Positions 1-10,000 of a stretch of DNA of 64,000 nt are shown here, piece after piece. Source of the stretch: Trichobilharzia szidati (lineage: Eukaryota; Platyhelminthes; Trematoda; Strigeidida; Schistosomatidae); assembly GCA_944472155.2 (NCBI GenBank), contig OX235277.1:22516804-22580803 (forward strand), in the 5' to 3' direction. The position numbers and the translations under genes are program-made. Numbering within the stretch: position 1 is the first letter of the stretch; every line of letters starts with the position of its first letter. The notes under the pieces were generated by a model. The model was not told the origin of the DNA, made no database searches, and saw only the letters and a program-made list of their open reading frames with translations.

Positions 1-95
1 GGAGACCGATGAAAGAAAATCAATTCAAATGATGCGAACTCGCCTAATTCGGGGCTCGAATGAGATACACTAACATATTATTGATGAATTACTTC
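1..95. repeat. Repeat A copy 1, left part (split by PLE1)
   Basis: Matches 6560-6655 (copy 2) and 8505-8605 (copy 3) at high identity, including the shared string gatgcgaactcgcct. The repeat breaks at 95 and resumes at 3901. Joining the two parts restores the uninterrupted order seen in copies 2 and 3. No transposon protein is recognised in it. Confidence 0.85.
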
Positions 96-129
96 TCAAA
101 AATTTAAAACAGTTAGTCCTTTTTATAAA

Positions 130-331
130 TTTTGATAGCATTATTAGAAGACGGAAATTATTTGAAAAATGTGATGTATTTGCGCTATACATTTCGAACA
201 ATCTGATCACACATTTACTTGTCAAGTCAATATATATGGAAAAGTTGAATTAAACAAAGTGACAAAAGAAGAATTAAGAATAATTAACACAAACGTTTGG
301 TAATCCAATCAAATTAGTATTACCAAGGAAA
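130..331. repeat. PLE1 left inverted arm
   Basis: Its reverse complement aligns with 1746-1842 plus 3782-3888. Landmarks are gtgttaattattcttaattc (right arm sense) and the block ending in gatcagattgttcgaaatg. The arms have diverged slightly, so the copy is not very recent. Confidence 0.85.
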
Positions 332-1715
332 GTTAAGAGTAATAACCCAAAATTCATAAGGTTGATAATCCATTACGTCCAATTCTTTCAATATGTAACT
401 CTCCTACACATAAATTAGCAAAATGGTTAGCTGATATTTTAAGTCCAGTACGCAATGAAATATGTAAGTTTACTTTAAAAGATACATTTGAACCTGTTGA
501 CTGTCTTGTAGATATGAACATAAAAGATAGGAAAATGTATTCATTTGATGTTAATTCTTTGTTTACTAATGAACCATTGGTTAAGACTGTTGATATTCTT
601 TGTGACTATATATCTTCTAGTTGTTTTTCATTTCCTTTTCCTTAAACTTATTTGAAAGATTTATTACTATTATGTACTGACAACGTCCATTTCACGTTCG
701 AAGGTGAACATTTTAGACAAGTGGATGGCGTTGCTATGGGGAGTAAATTAGGACCGTTATTAGTGGACGTTTACATGTCTTATGTTGAAAACGTATCCTC
801 TGATTTAGTTTCTAAATTGCCTTTGTATAAGAGATATGTAGACGAAATCATTTTGACATGTGACGATCATGAAGATGCGAGTCGTCTATTAGACAGACTT
901 AACTCTGTACAGAATCATATTAGTCTTACATGCGAGGAAGAAAGTCGCAACCAGCTCGCATTTTTAGACATACTTCTGAGTCGAAGAGACGATGGCTCAA
1001 TAAGGCGGTCTATCTACAGAAAGCCCACTTGGACAGGGCAAAATCTTAATTTTCACAGCTTCTGTCCATTACAATATAAGAGAGGCTTGATGAAGTGTCT
1101 ATTTTTAAGAGGATTCAGCGTAGACAAAGAAAACGAAATATTGATGGATACTCTTATTGAAAACGGATATACTTTGAAATTTTTAAACAGGTGTAGAAGT
1201 CAACTAGCCTCTAAACCTACAATCCATACCGTCACTAAGAAAAAAGTTTTCATCAAATTACCATATAATGGAGAAATAAATAGTAGGATTTTGGGACAAA
1301 GGTTGAATTCCATCATCCTCAGAACCTACTATGCAGCCCAGCTTGTAATTGTGGAAAAAGCTAAAAACATGCTTCACTGCAAACCTCAAAAGTGCACAAG
1401 TGATTATATCACATCCCACACAATTTACCAATTTTCGTGTGTGTGTGTGGACATACATACATAGGGAGGAGTGATCGCGCGTTGCACGTGAGGGTGGGAG
1501 AGCATATCCCAAAGCGGTTAGAAAAACTGATGAATTGTGACAAGCCAATAGATGCAGGTGTCAGACTACCAACTTCGTCTATAGCTAAACATTTAGTCGA
1601 GATGAACCATAGGGTTGATGTTAACTCAGCATTTAAGGTCATCTATAAAAACGGTCAAGGACGTTTACTGAAATACGCTGAGGCTATAGCCATTCATAAA
1701 CTTAAGCTCCCCTAG
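331..1715 (+). pseudogene. PLE1 reverse transcriptase / GIY-YIG polyprotein remnant
   Basis: The remnant starts inside the RT at a PKIHK-like motif (about 346-360), right after the inverted arm, so the N-terminal half is missing. Motif A reads SFDVNSLFTNEP (near 541-580). An in-frame TAA lies at 643-645. Motif B is GVAMGSKLGP (about 727-756). Motif C is YVDE instead of the usual YVDD, so the second catalytic aspartate is replaced. The frame then continues through the connector to about 1436. There a GT run (about 1435-1449) shifts the frame; the GIY-YIG part (TYIGRS, RVGEHIP) is read in another frame and ends at 1715. The copy cannot make a complete enzyme. The domain assignment is firm and the loss of function is inferred from the stop, the shift and the D-to-E change. 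Confidence 0.88.
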
Positions 1716-1840
1716 TGTATTCAAAAACACTTTGCCATTACTCGTAACCTACCTTGGTAATAATTATTTGATTAGATTACCGAATGTTTGTGTTAATTAT
1801 TCTTAATTCTATTTTTGCCACTTTGTTTAATTTAACTTTT

Positions 1841-2318
1841 CCATTATTGGTAAATTTTTATTTTGATAGAGTCTCACAGTGTTATACAGTAATATTTACT
1901 GATGACGTTTCGAGCACAATTTATTGCTCATAATCATATCAAGGTAATCACACGACTTCCTAAATTCATTTATATAGTTCCATTGTTTTTCACTTGATTT
2001 GATTGGTAGTATTATTTTCCATATTTCAGGTATGAGTGATGATTCATTCCTATTGCATGTGTTGGGTGTAGATTCGATGAACAAAGATTCAGTAATCAAC
2101 CTCTCTCTCCACCTACCTAGATTACTTTTTAGAATTTTAACCCTCTCCCACCCTATTGTGTGGTTGTGTGTTAATGCATGCATTGCAATTGCCGAGCTTT
2201 TTTCTAAATTACTTATCTTCTCTGGGTCAACTATTCTTACCTTAGTTAAATTCTTATGTTCTGACAATCTGACTACCCCTGACCTACTAGTTTGACCTAT
2301 GTAGTTGACCTCACAGTC
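1841..2318. repeat. PLE2 left inverted pseudo-LTR arm (478 nt)
   Basis: This is the reverse complement of 3246-3723. Both arms are 478 nt, and the coordinates mirror around 2782. A 98-codon stretch reads identically on opposite strands in the two arms (1999-2295 and 3269-3565). The arm holds the 3' end of the coding region and a hammerhead-like motif. Confidence 0.93.
1895..1943 (-). ncRNA. Hammerhead-ribozyme-like motif, PLE2 left arm
   Basis: On the minus strand: stem I TTGAT pairs with ATCAG after the GTC cleavage triplet, core ATGATTA, one extra T, stem II GAGCA/TGCTC, then GAAA and a minimal stem III (CG). Core position 3 is A and position 8 is T, which keeps the 3-8 pair in place of C-G. 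Hammerheads are known in PLEs. Activity of this variant is not established. Confidence 0.65.
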
Positions 2319-3245
2319 ATTGCAGGGTATTTTGTAAATTATATTATTTTGTCTAATTGGGTCCACTGGGTCCTTTAACCTACAGAGCTTGTCCCTGATT
2401 GTGTTTGTAGGTTTAAATGCCACCCTAATTCCTGCTTTATTTAGAATCCTACGTAGGGTCTCAGATGTCCCCTCTTTATATGGTATAACTGTAGATGACT
2501 TATATTCTCTCTTATTTATTTTATTACTACTAGTTTCACAATTCTTTTTATTTTTCTTTTGGCGTTTTTCAATCTTCCTAATGAATTTTAGAGGATAGTT
2601 ATTTAAAACCAACGCCTCTTCTATCTGTTTTATTTCATCATTAAGGTCTTTTTTTGTGCTACTTAGTGCTACTGCTCGGTTTGTTAAACACTTAACTAAG
2701 CCTGCCTTAACAGTTAAAGGATGAGATGAATTAAAGTCTAAATATCTATTAATCTGGATTTCTATAAACACTAGTGTGTAGTTTGCCTTCTTCTATTCGT
2801 TTTATTTTACAATCTAACATAGCTAATTCTCCTTGCTCATTTTCGGTTTCAAATGTGAATTTTATTCCCTCCACTAGTGAGTTTATGTGTGTCAAGAAGC
2901 TAGAGATATGTTCTGTTTTTAACACTGTGAAAGTGTCATCCACATATCTCCACCATATTTTTGGAGTAGGATTAAATGTATTAAGTGCCATATTTTCCCA
3001 GCTATCCATAAATATATCTGCCACGATAGGGGATATTGGTGATCCCATTGCTACACCTTCAGTTTGTCTATATATTTTGCCTTGGAATTTAAATATAGTA
3101 GATGTGAGGCATAGCTGAATCACTAAAATAATTTCCTCAATGGACAGCTTTGTCCTATGATTGAGTTCAGTATCCGCAGTTAGTTCTTTTTTAACTGCTT
3201 CTAAGGCCATATTGACTGGTATATTAGTGTAAAGACTGGTTATAA
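1896..3245 (-). pseudogene. PLE2 reverse transcriptase / GIY-YIG protein, 5'-truncated and frameshifted
   Basis: Reading downward from 3245, the frame opens at SLYTNIP, just after the RT motif A aspartate, so truncation removed the N-terminus and the first catalytic Asp. Motif B is GVAMGSPISP and motif C is WWRYVDDTF, both intact. At about 2760 a one-base loss ends the first frame after VYRNPD; the second frame resumes as NRYLDF and runs to the TAA at 1896. The C-terminal half carries IPCNDCEVNYIGQTSRSG (GIY-YIG core with a CxxC-type lead-in), the EHK basic segment and the RWRERLITESLFIES end typical of PLE endonuclease domains. The last codons (CSKRHQ, stop) overlap the hammerhead-like motif. 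It is a dead copy of the same family as PLE6 and PLE3. Confidence 0.9.
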
Positions 3246-3723
3246 GACTGTGAGGTCAACTACATAGGTCAAACTAGTAGGTCAGGGGTAGTCAGATTGT
3301 CAGAACATAAGAATTTAACTAAGGTAAGAATAGTTGACCCAGAGAAGATAAGTAATTTAGAAAAAAGCTCGGCAATTGCAATGCATGCATTAACACACAA
3401 CCACACAATAGGGTGGGAGAGGGTTAAAATTCTAAAAAGTAATCTAGGTAGGTGGAGAGAGAGGTTGATTACTGAATCTTTGTTCATCGAATCTACACCC
3501 AACACATGCAATAGGAATGAATCATCACTCATACCTGAAATATGGAAAATAATACTACCAATCAAATCAAGTGAAAAACAATGGAACTATATAAATGAAT
3601 TTAGGAAGTCGTGTGATTACCTTGATATGATTATGAGCAATAAATTGTGCTCGAAACGTCATCAGTAAATATTACTGTATAACACTGTGAGACTCTATCA
3701 AAATAAAAATTTACCCATAATGG
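3246..3723. repeat. PLE2 right inverted pseudo-LTR arm (478 nt)
   Basis: This is the mirror of 1841-2318. Translated on the plus strand it gives the C-terminal part of the PLE2 protein ending in CSKRHQ, showing that the 3' end of the element was copied in reverse at its 5' end. Confidence 0.93.
3621..3669 (+). ncRNA. Hammerhead-ribozyme-like motif, PLE2 right arm
   Basis: This is the mirror copy of the motif at 1895-1943, on the plus strand, with the same stems, GAAA core and GTC triplet. Two convergent copies flank the element. Confidence 0.65.
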
Positions 3724-3900
3724 AATTACACTCTACCACAGTGCCCAAGTTCTCTTCTTATTTCAATAATTTAACTTTTCCCAATATATTTACTTGATAA
3801 GTAAATGTGTGATCAGATTGTTCGAAATGTATAGCGCAAATACATCACATTGTTCAAATAATTTCCGTCTTTTAATAATACTATCAAAATGAATTACTTC

Positions 3901-4335
3901 GTCGAATTGGACGTGTCACAATGGGCCTTCTCCTGGGTCACCATTCGCCTACCGTATTTTACTAAGAGTGTATTTCGACACAATGAAACAATTTCAGCAC
4001 CGAACACTCGTCCTACTGTGGATATATGCAGAATAATTCTGTCGAACCCAGGAATCTGATCGATTTTGAATTTACTGTCGAATTTCTCAATTCGGCCACA
4101 GAAAATATTTCCTCAAGTTGGACGCAATTAGTTGTATGTATTCATTTCTCAATTTCGTCCAAATAAATGTTTACATTTTCTCGATCGCGCAAATAGTCTT
4201 TTGGGATGTACCTGCGAATAATGTTATGTGTTCTTTAATTTCATATCAAGTTCGTTACCTTTGATGTCTTAATGTGGGTATATGTATTTATTTGAATGTA
4301 CGAAATGTTTATGTAGTTTTCATAACATAACCACT
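3901..4335. repeat. Repeat A copy 1, right part
   Basis: It continues the copy begun at 1-95. It aligns with 6657-6855 (copy 2) and 8600-8990 (copy 3), including the shared block cagcaccgaacactcgtcc and the following patchy similarity to about 4335. Confidence 0.85.
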
Positions 4336-5189
4336 ATTTTCCATTTGTTTTGTGGATTCTCCCAGGGATTTTAATGTTTTCGCATGAACATGCGTAACAT
4401 CAACATCTTTTCTGCCTTCCACCGACCACTTTGTGCATTATATTTTATTTGATCCAAACCCACGTTACAATATTTTGCCGATCTATTCAATGTAAGTGAG
4501 ATCAGGATAATGAAGTTAATTAGGAGAACTTATGATTGAAGCATTCAAACTATGCCTGCTTACCAAAAAAGGCATGTTCGGTTTGTAAGCCTTATGTAAA
4601 CTCAAGAAAAACCTCATCTTCCTGGCATAAACGAAAGTATGCACGTAAAATCCAGCGCTTAAAAGTCACGGCTGTTTCACAAATTCGCTCATCAGAGTTA
4701 TGCAGCAAAGGCAAAGATTTCTTTGTCTGCACTGATGTGATTCACTTGGAGTTGGAGTTTTCATGAACGGATATCAGACTGAGTCCCAGTGAATACCGAT
4801 TTACAGAAAATCCACATTTCGCAGTATTTCGATTATTAATTTTATTCGCAAAACGTTTATCCTGATCTTCCATATAAGTAAGATTTCACCTTATTTCAAT
4901 ATCATATACTTAAGAAGACGGCAAGAAGCTCAATTTACATACTCGCTTCCTTTCCTAAAATTTGTGAAAAAATTGCAATTCATATCAATTGAAGTTGCAA
5001 ACCAAATAACAAAAAAACAGACCATTCAGAAATCCACCAAAGAAACTGGTGAAATATGTATCGAAATTTCAAATTCATGAAAATGAGCTAATAAACAAAA
5101 GAAGATAAAAATATTTTAACTCAGCAAACAGGTATCACATATGAATGACGATGAGATAATCATCAACAGCGAGGCTCATAAAGCAGTCT
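4336..5189. other. No confident gene; one Cys/Lys-rich open stretch
   Basis: The only notable item is a 76-codon plus-strand open frame at 4536-4766 without an ATG start. It encodes a basic, Cys-containing segment (CLPKKACSVCKPY near the start). It has no convincing splice sites or relatives in the window and may be a chance frame. Confidence 0.4.
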
Positions 5190-5599
5190 TGAAGATAATG
5201 TCTGCGAACATTACATCATTCTTCTAAGTATATCACAGAAAGCATCTGAGATCTTATTATTCGACAGATAAAACGTCATTGGCACGGTTGATCACAGTCA
5301 GAATGATAGTGCAACACTTCACAGTTTTCCCAACGATCCATATCACACAGAAAAGATGGAGAAGGCCATTTCTCAGGCTCCAGGAGGATAAGCGTTCTAC
5401 CACATAATCTCTCCACCAGTTTTCGAAAATGCTCAGCCTATAGGACCAAGTCTAACTGTAGTTTACGAGCCATCTGAAAATGACTAGCCGAATCCGCAAG
5501 TATGTTCAATACTACATATTTTTCATTGAACACAACACGAGCGTCAAATGAGACAAACAATGTGCTCCTGATGTAGTAGGTGAGAATGACTGAGTATAA

Positions 5600-6385
5600 T
5601 CTTTCACTTCAAACACTTCTAAATAAATTCAGGTGGTAATTTTTCACTAGTAGTATTTTCTCCATTTGTTTGATTTCTATATTTAAATATTCTGGCCTAC
5701 TATTAAGGCTCTTGGATTAGTTATGACGACATTTAACTAAAGCTTTCAAGGCGGACTCTGGATTAGAGTAAGTCGGCTTCCTATAAATAGGAGTATGTAG
5801 TCCACTACATTAATTTGGTTTTATTCTACGATCTAGTGTGGCCAACTCTCTTCTTTCGTTTCCTAACTCAGAAGCGAATTTCATTCTGTCTACTACTGAG
5901 GTTATGTTTGTGCAAAACTGAGTGTTTTTTTCAGATTTTAACGTGTTGAATGTGTCATCCACATATATCCACCAGGAGCCAGGGTCAAATGTTCTAGCAG
6001 CATTATTTTCCCAACTATCCAAAAATATGTCTGCCATTATTTGGGATATCGGTAATTCTATTTCCACTGCAATCGTTTGTTTGCACAGTTTGTTTTCAAA
6101 TTTGAATAGAGTGGATGTCAGACATAACAGTGTAACTAACATTTCATCAGCCGAGGACTTAGTCTTAATTTTGAGTTCAGGATAAATGTTCACTTCATTC
6201 GCAACTACATTCAAAGCTATTTAATAGGAAATATTAGTATACAGACTGCGTCTGTCGAAAGTAATCATCTTTTCATCCTTTTCTAATTCAATTACCTAGA
6301 GTTTAAGCTTAATCTCACAGTAATTATTTAGCCTGGAATTCGACCTATCTCCAGTGAGGCATGATATTAACGCGGGATATATAGA
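5600..6385 (-). pseudogene. PLE3: internal Penelope-like RT fragment
   Basis: Read on the minus strand from 6385, decayed sequence leads into ITFDRRSLYTN (RT motif A with its Asp), then an open stretch at 6214-5810 with a degenerate motif B (VEIELPISQ where relatives have VAMGSPISP) and motif C YVDDTF. After a stop at 5810 it continues as a PIYRKP-like segment and ends near LLVKNYHLNLF at about 5612, before any GIY-YIG domain. It is closest to PLE2, and both ends are truncated. No pseudo-LTR arm or clear target duplication is seen, so the exact borders within repeat A are uncertain by tens of bases. Confidence 0.8.
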
Positions 6386-6436
6386 TAACAAGTAATTCGA
6401 GTGGGGATAAGAAAGTTCACCTTGAAACAAACACAG

Positions 6437-6637
6437 GAATTCAGAAAAGTGAGAGTCAAGGAGACAGAGGATGTAAATTTCATCCAGCTAAATATGATGC
6501 CTGAATCCACCAACATATTTTCAATGGAGGCTTTTGACTTCATTACTGAATCTCCGACACGTCAGGAGACCAATGAAAGAAAATCACTTCAAATGATGCG
6601 AACTCGCCTACCTTGTTTCACGGATGAAATACACTAA
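6437..6637 (+). pseudogene. Exon-like frame in repeat A copy 2
   Basis: Following an acceptor-like acacag, the frame reads EFRKVRVKETEDV, then a FIQLN...IFSMEAFDFI segment and RQETNERKSLQMM, ending at 6637. Copy 3 (8378-8527) keeps the same frame for about 50 codons with largely conservative changes, then hits TGA. This suggests the repeat carries a piece of a once-coding sequence. The parent protein is not recognised. The open frame could also belong to an old element. Confidence 0.35.
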
Positions 6638-7030
6638 CATTTTAATGATGACTTACTTCGTCGAATTGGATGTGTCACAATGGGCCTTCTCCTGGGTCAC
6701 CATTTGCCTACCATATTTTACTAAGAATGTATTTCGACACAATGAAACAATTTCAGCACCGAACACTCGTCCTACTGTGGATATATGCAGAATAATTCTG
6801 TCGCACCCAGGAACCCGTTCAATGTTGAGATTCCTGTCAGATTTCTCATTGTAGTCCACGAAGAATTTAGCTCACTTATGTTTCGGCAATATTAATGCCT
6901 TAGCTCTTCTTATTATTTCATTGACTCGACTGCAAATGGTCAAAATCGATTCTGATATTTTCTGTAGAAAGCAACATATTGGCTAATACTGACACTTCAT
7001 TTCATTCTTTCCTCATGAATTAACCTTATC

Positions 7031-7089
7031 TCAACAGTGATTTTTGCCACAGAACTCTGGACAAGTGAAGTCAGCTGAATTCATGGAGC
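7031..7089 (-). CDS. MEG terminal coding exon
   Basis: The acceptor cacctctccatag is followed by 19 codons (18 whole plus stop, after the split Gly) giving GSMNSADFTCPEFCGKNHC and TGA at 7033-7031. Phase 1 matches the upstream exons. No AATAAA is seen before repeat A copy 2 begins; an ATTAAA lies within that repeat (about 6635). Confidence 0.72.
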
Positions 7090-10000
7090 CTATGGAGAGG
7101 TGACGCAAGTAACTTGTGTGAATTTGTGCGCGCCATAAAAATGAATTTATTTCACGATATCCGAGTGTGTGATAAAATGTTTCAAAACAGCGTGGTTTGT
7201 CAAAAATCAGGATATCTGATAATGCAAATTCTAAAGACATTCGCATAATTTTCGTTACAGTGAAATAATCATGAAGGACTTAGTTCCAAAATCTCAGAGC
7301 CGTTTCATAGATTTGTTGACTGAAATTATTGAATAAAAATTATCGTTTTTTGTGCCTGCTGGTGCGTTTTTTCTTCAGTAGATTTTATGACGATCACAGA
7401 TCCTTTAGATGTGCATGGGAAACGACACACTTTTCATGTAACATATTTCGGTGATATACATCCATTTATTTGCCAAAATATGAGGAGTGAACATCTGAGT
7501 GTGAACGAGGTTTTCGGTCACATGTACCGCTCCTGATATTGTACGTGAGATTTATGTTACAACATGTATTGTCTAGAATAAAGATACGATTATTATTATT
7601 ATTATAACAAATCTGGCATTCACAAACCGGATCCTGAATTTGCATTTCGCTATTTGCACAGATATGTGCATACACATTCAGGAGAATAATAAATGATTTC
7701 AATATTATGTCAACTCACCCTGAGACTCTTCAACATACAAAATACCATAATATTTTCAATACAATTTATCATGATTCACATTTGACAGAATCCACATTAC
7801 TACAGTTAGCTTTGAGGAATCGGTGAGCAGGGATAATAGACATCCAGTTTGATAAGCATCAATCACCCATACATATCAGCACATTCCGTTATACATTCGT
7901 CAAGACTATTCACAAATAATGTCATTAAGGTAATTATCCTGAACGAGGACCAGCTGATAGTCTTGAAGAGAAACACTGCTAAAAATACAGCATTTTACTA
8001 AGTATATCACAGAAAGCATCTGAGATCTTATTATTCGACAGATAAAACGTCATTGGCACGGTTGTTCACAGTCAGAATGATAGTGCAACAATTCACAGTT
8101 TTCCTAACGATCCATATCACACAGAAAAGATGGGGAAGGCCATTTCTCAGGCTCCAGGAGGATAAGCGCTCTACCACATAATCTCTCCACCAGTTTTCGA
8201 AAATGCTCAGCCTATAGGACCAAGTCTAACTGTAGTTTACGAGCCATCTGAAAATGACTAGCCAAATCCGCAAATATGTTCGGTACTAGATATATCTGTT
8301 TGAACACATCACGAGCATCAAGATTGACAACCGATATGCTCCTGATGTAGCAGGTGAGAATGACTAAGTACATTCAGGAATTCATACGAGGGCGGGCAAA
8401 GGAAATCGATGATGAAAAATTCATACAGCTGAATGTGAGGTGTCAATCCATCAAGATGTTTTCATTGGAAGCTGTTGATATTATTGGTGATTCTGCGCCA
8501 CGTCAGGAAACCGATGAAAGGAAATGACTTCAAATGATGCGAACTCGCCTACCTTGTTTCACGGATGAAATACACTAACATTTTAATGATGACTTATTTC
8601 TTCGAATTGAATGTGTCACAATGAGCCTTCTCCTGGGTTACCACTTGTCTGTCATATTTTACTAAGAGTGGATTTCGATACAATGAAACAATTTCAGCAC
8701 CGAACACTCGTCCTACTGTGGATATATGCAGAATAATTCTGTCGAACCCAGGAATCTGATTGATTTTGATTTTACTGTCGAATTTCTCAATTCGGCCACA
8801 GAAAATATTTCCTCAAGTTGGACACAATTATTTGTATTTTTGAATTTCTCAATTTCGTGGAAAAGTTTGCGTTTTCTTGATCGCATAAATTGTTTTTGGG
8901 TGAAATTAGGAATAATGTTATGTGTTCTTTAGTTTCATATCATGTTCCTTACCATCACCACTTTTATGTCAGTAGATATATTTGTTTATTTGCAAGTAAT
9001 TTGTTTTTTCGTAATAGATAATTTCATTTGATATATAATTTTTACTTATTGGAGGTGTTTTGTCTCTGATTGTTTTGTTATTTTGAATTGTTTCGTTTAT
9101 TTTCATTTTTGCATTTGTCTTTCATTCCACTGTTTGATAACTTCTATGCCATTAATTTAGTGCTGTTTAACAACCGCTTATGAAGATTTGAAATGCCTTT
9201 TCACAACCACTCTTCTTTTAGAAATATTTCAAATTGTTCACGCACATTGTGTCTTCATTATTTTAAACGGCTGAAGCCCTAGGTCCCTCTAGGAATATAA
9301 AGAAACAAAAATAATGTAATGTAATATTTTAAACAAACAAAGATTTCATGGATTTATCAACTTACGTCGCTCTGTGTGGAATAAATTTTCACCATAGTCA
9401 TAGAGCTTATGAAGAGGTACTTTGAGTTGAGCTAACGTTGGAATTAACTACATCCACTGGCACTTCTAGGGCCTATCCACATATATTCCTATGATTTATT
9501 CAAAAATGATTAAACATGCTATCATCAAACATTTAAATGACATTTTTGCATCAAATCTGCACTTGTGAATACACTCAAATTAGAAGGTGACTGTTGCTTT
9601 ATTCAGCATCTTCCACTGTTGTTAGATAATGAACTGAAGATCTCTTAACAGTTATTGACTGAATAAACCCCACGATGTTCACAGAACACTCGCGCTTGCT
9701 GATTCTAAACAAGATCTTACTTCAGTTCTTCAAGTTTATACAACTACAATCTCTAAGTATTACTGAAGTAGTTGGTGTCAAGAATTATTCAGCGCGATAC
9801 TTTTCTAACCCTGCGTTACCTCAACACCGGAAATACAGACTTTATTTGTGCTGTTATTTCTGCCATGATTGTTACTGTGATACTGCTTTCTGTGCCTGAA
9901 CACATTGGTCTTAGTATCACAATATTACATAAAAGCAAGTACTTTATTGTTTGCTCCATGAAAAGAAAGTACTGAAGTTTAATTCCATTAACCTCGTTGA

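Larger units (their letters stand above)
1843..3766 (-). mobile_element. PLE2: Penelope-like element nested in the PLE1 right arm
   Basis: A 15-bp target duplication, taatttaacttttcc, lies at 1828-1842 and 3767-3781. Removing 1843-3766 and one duplicate restores the PLE1 right arm. The insertion contains two 478-bp inverted arms around a 5'-truncated RT/GIY-YIG reading frame on the minus strand. A further 43 nt (3724-3766) lie outside the right arm and are not duplicated on the left. Confidence 0.9.
96..3888 (+). mobile_element. PLE1: Penelope-like element with inverted pseudo-LTR arms, split by PLE2
   Basis: The insertion is bounded by a 12-bp target duplication, atgaattacttc, at 84-95 and 3889-3900. 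The left arm (130-331) is the reverse complement of the right arm, which runs 1746-1842 and continues at 3782-3888 after the PLE2 insertion. Between the arms lies a 5'-truncated RT plus GIY-YIG coding region (331-1715). Inverted terminal pseudo-LTRs and 5' truncation are usual for PLE insertions. The first 34 nt (96-129) have no counterpart in the right arm. Confidence 0.85.
5190..6870. repeat. Repeat A copy 2 (interrupted by PLE3 about 5600-6436)
   Basis: 5190-5597 aligns with 7985-8372, and 6437-6855 aligns with 8378-8800, with long near-identical blocks such as gaggataagcg and cgaaaatgctcagcc. In copy 3 the two halves are contiguous, so the PLE3 material between them is an insertion. Weaker similarity may extend left to about 5140. 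Confidence 0.85.

Noticed and set aside
1258..1642. Minus-strand ORFs opposite PLE1
   Set aside because: Shadows of the PLE1 coding strand.
1999..2295. 98-codon ORFs in the PLE2 arms (and the mirror at 3269-3565)
   Set aside because: Antisense shadows of the endonuclease coding sequence; identical only because the arms are inverted copies.
4536..4766. 76-codon basic, Cys-containing plus-strand frame
   Set aside because: No ATG start, no clear splice sites, no paralogue in the window. Its length is within chance for this composition.
7466..7702. 78-codon minus-strand ORF overlapping the exon 10 region
   Set aside because: Includes a low-complexity Asn run from an att repeat and does not fit the MEG phase; random ORF.
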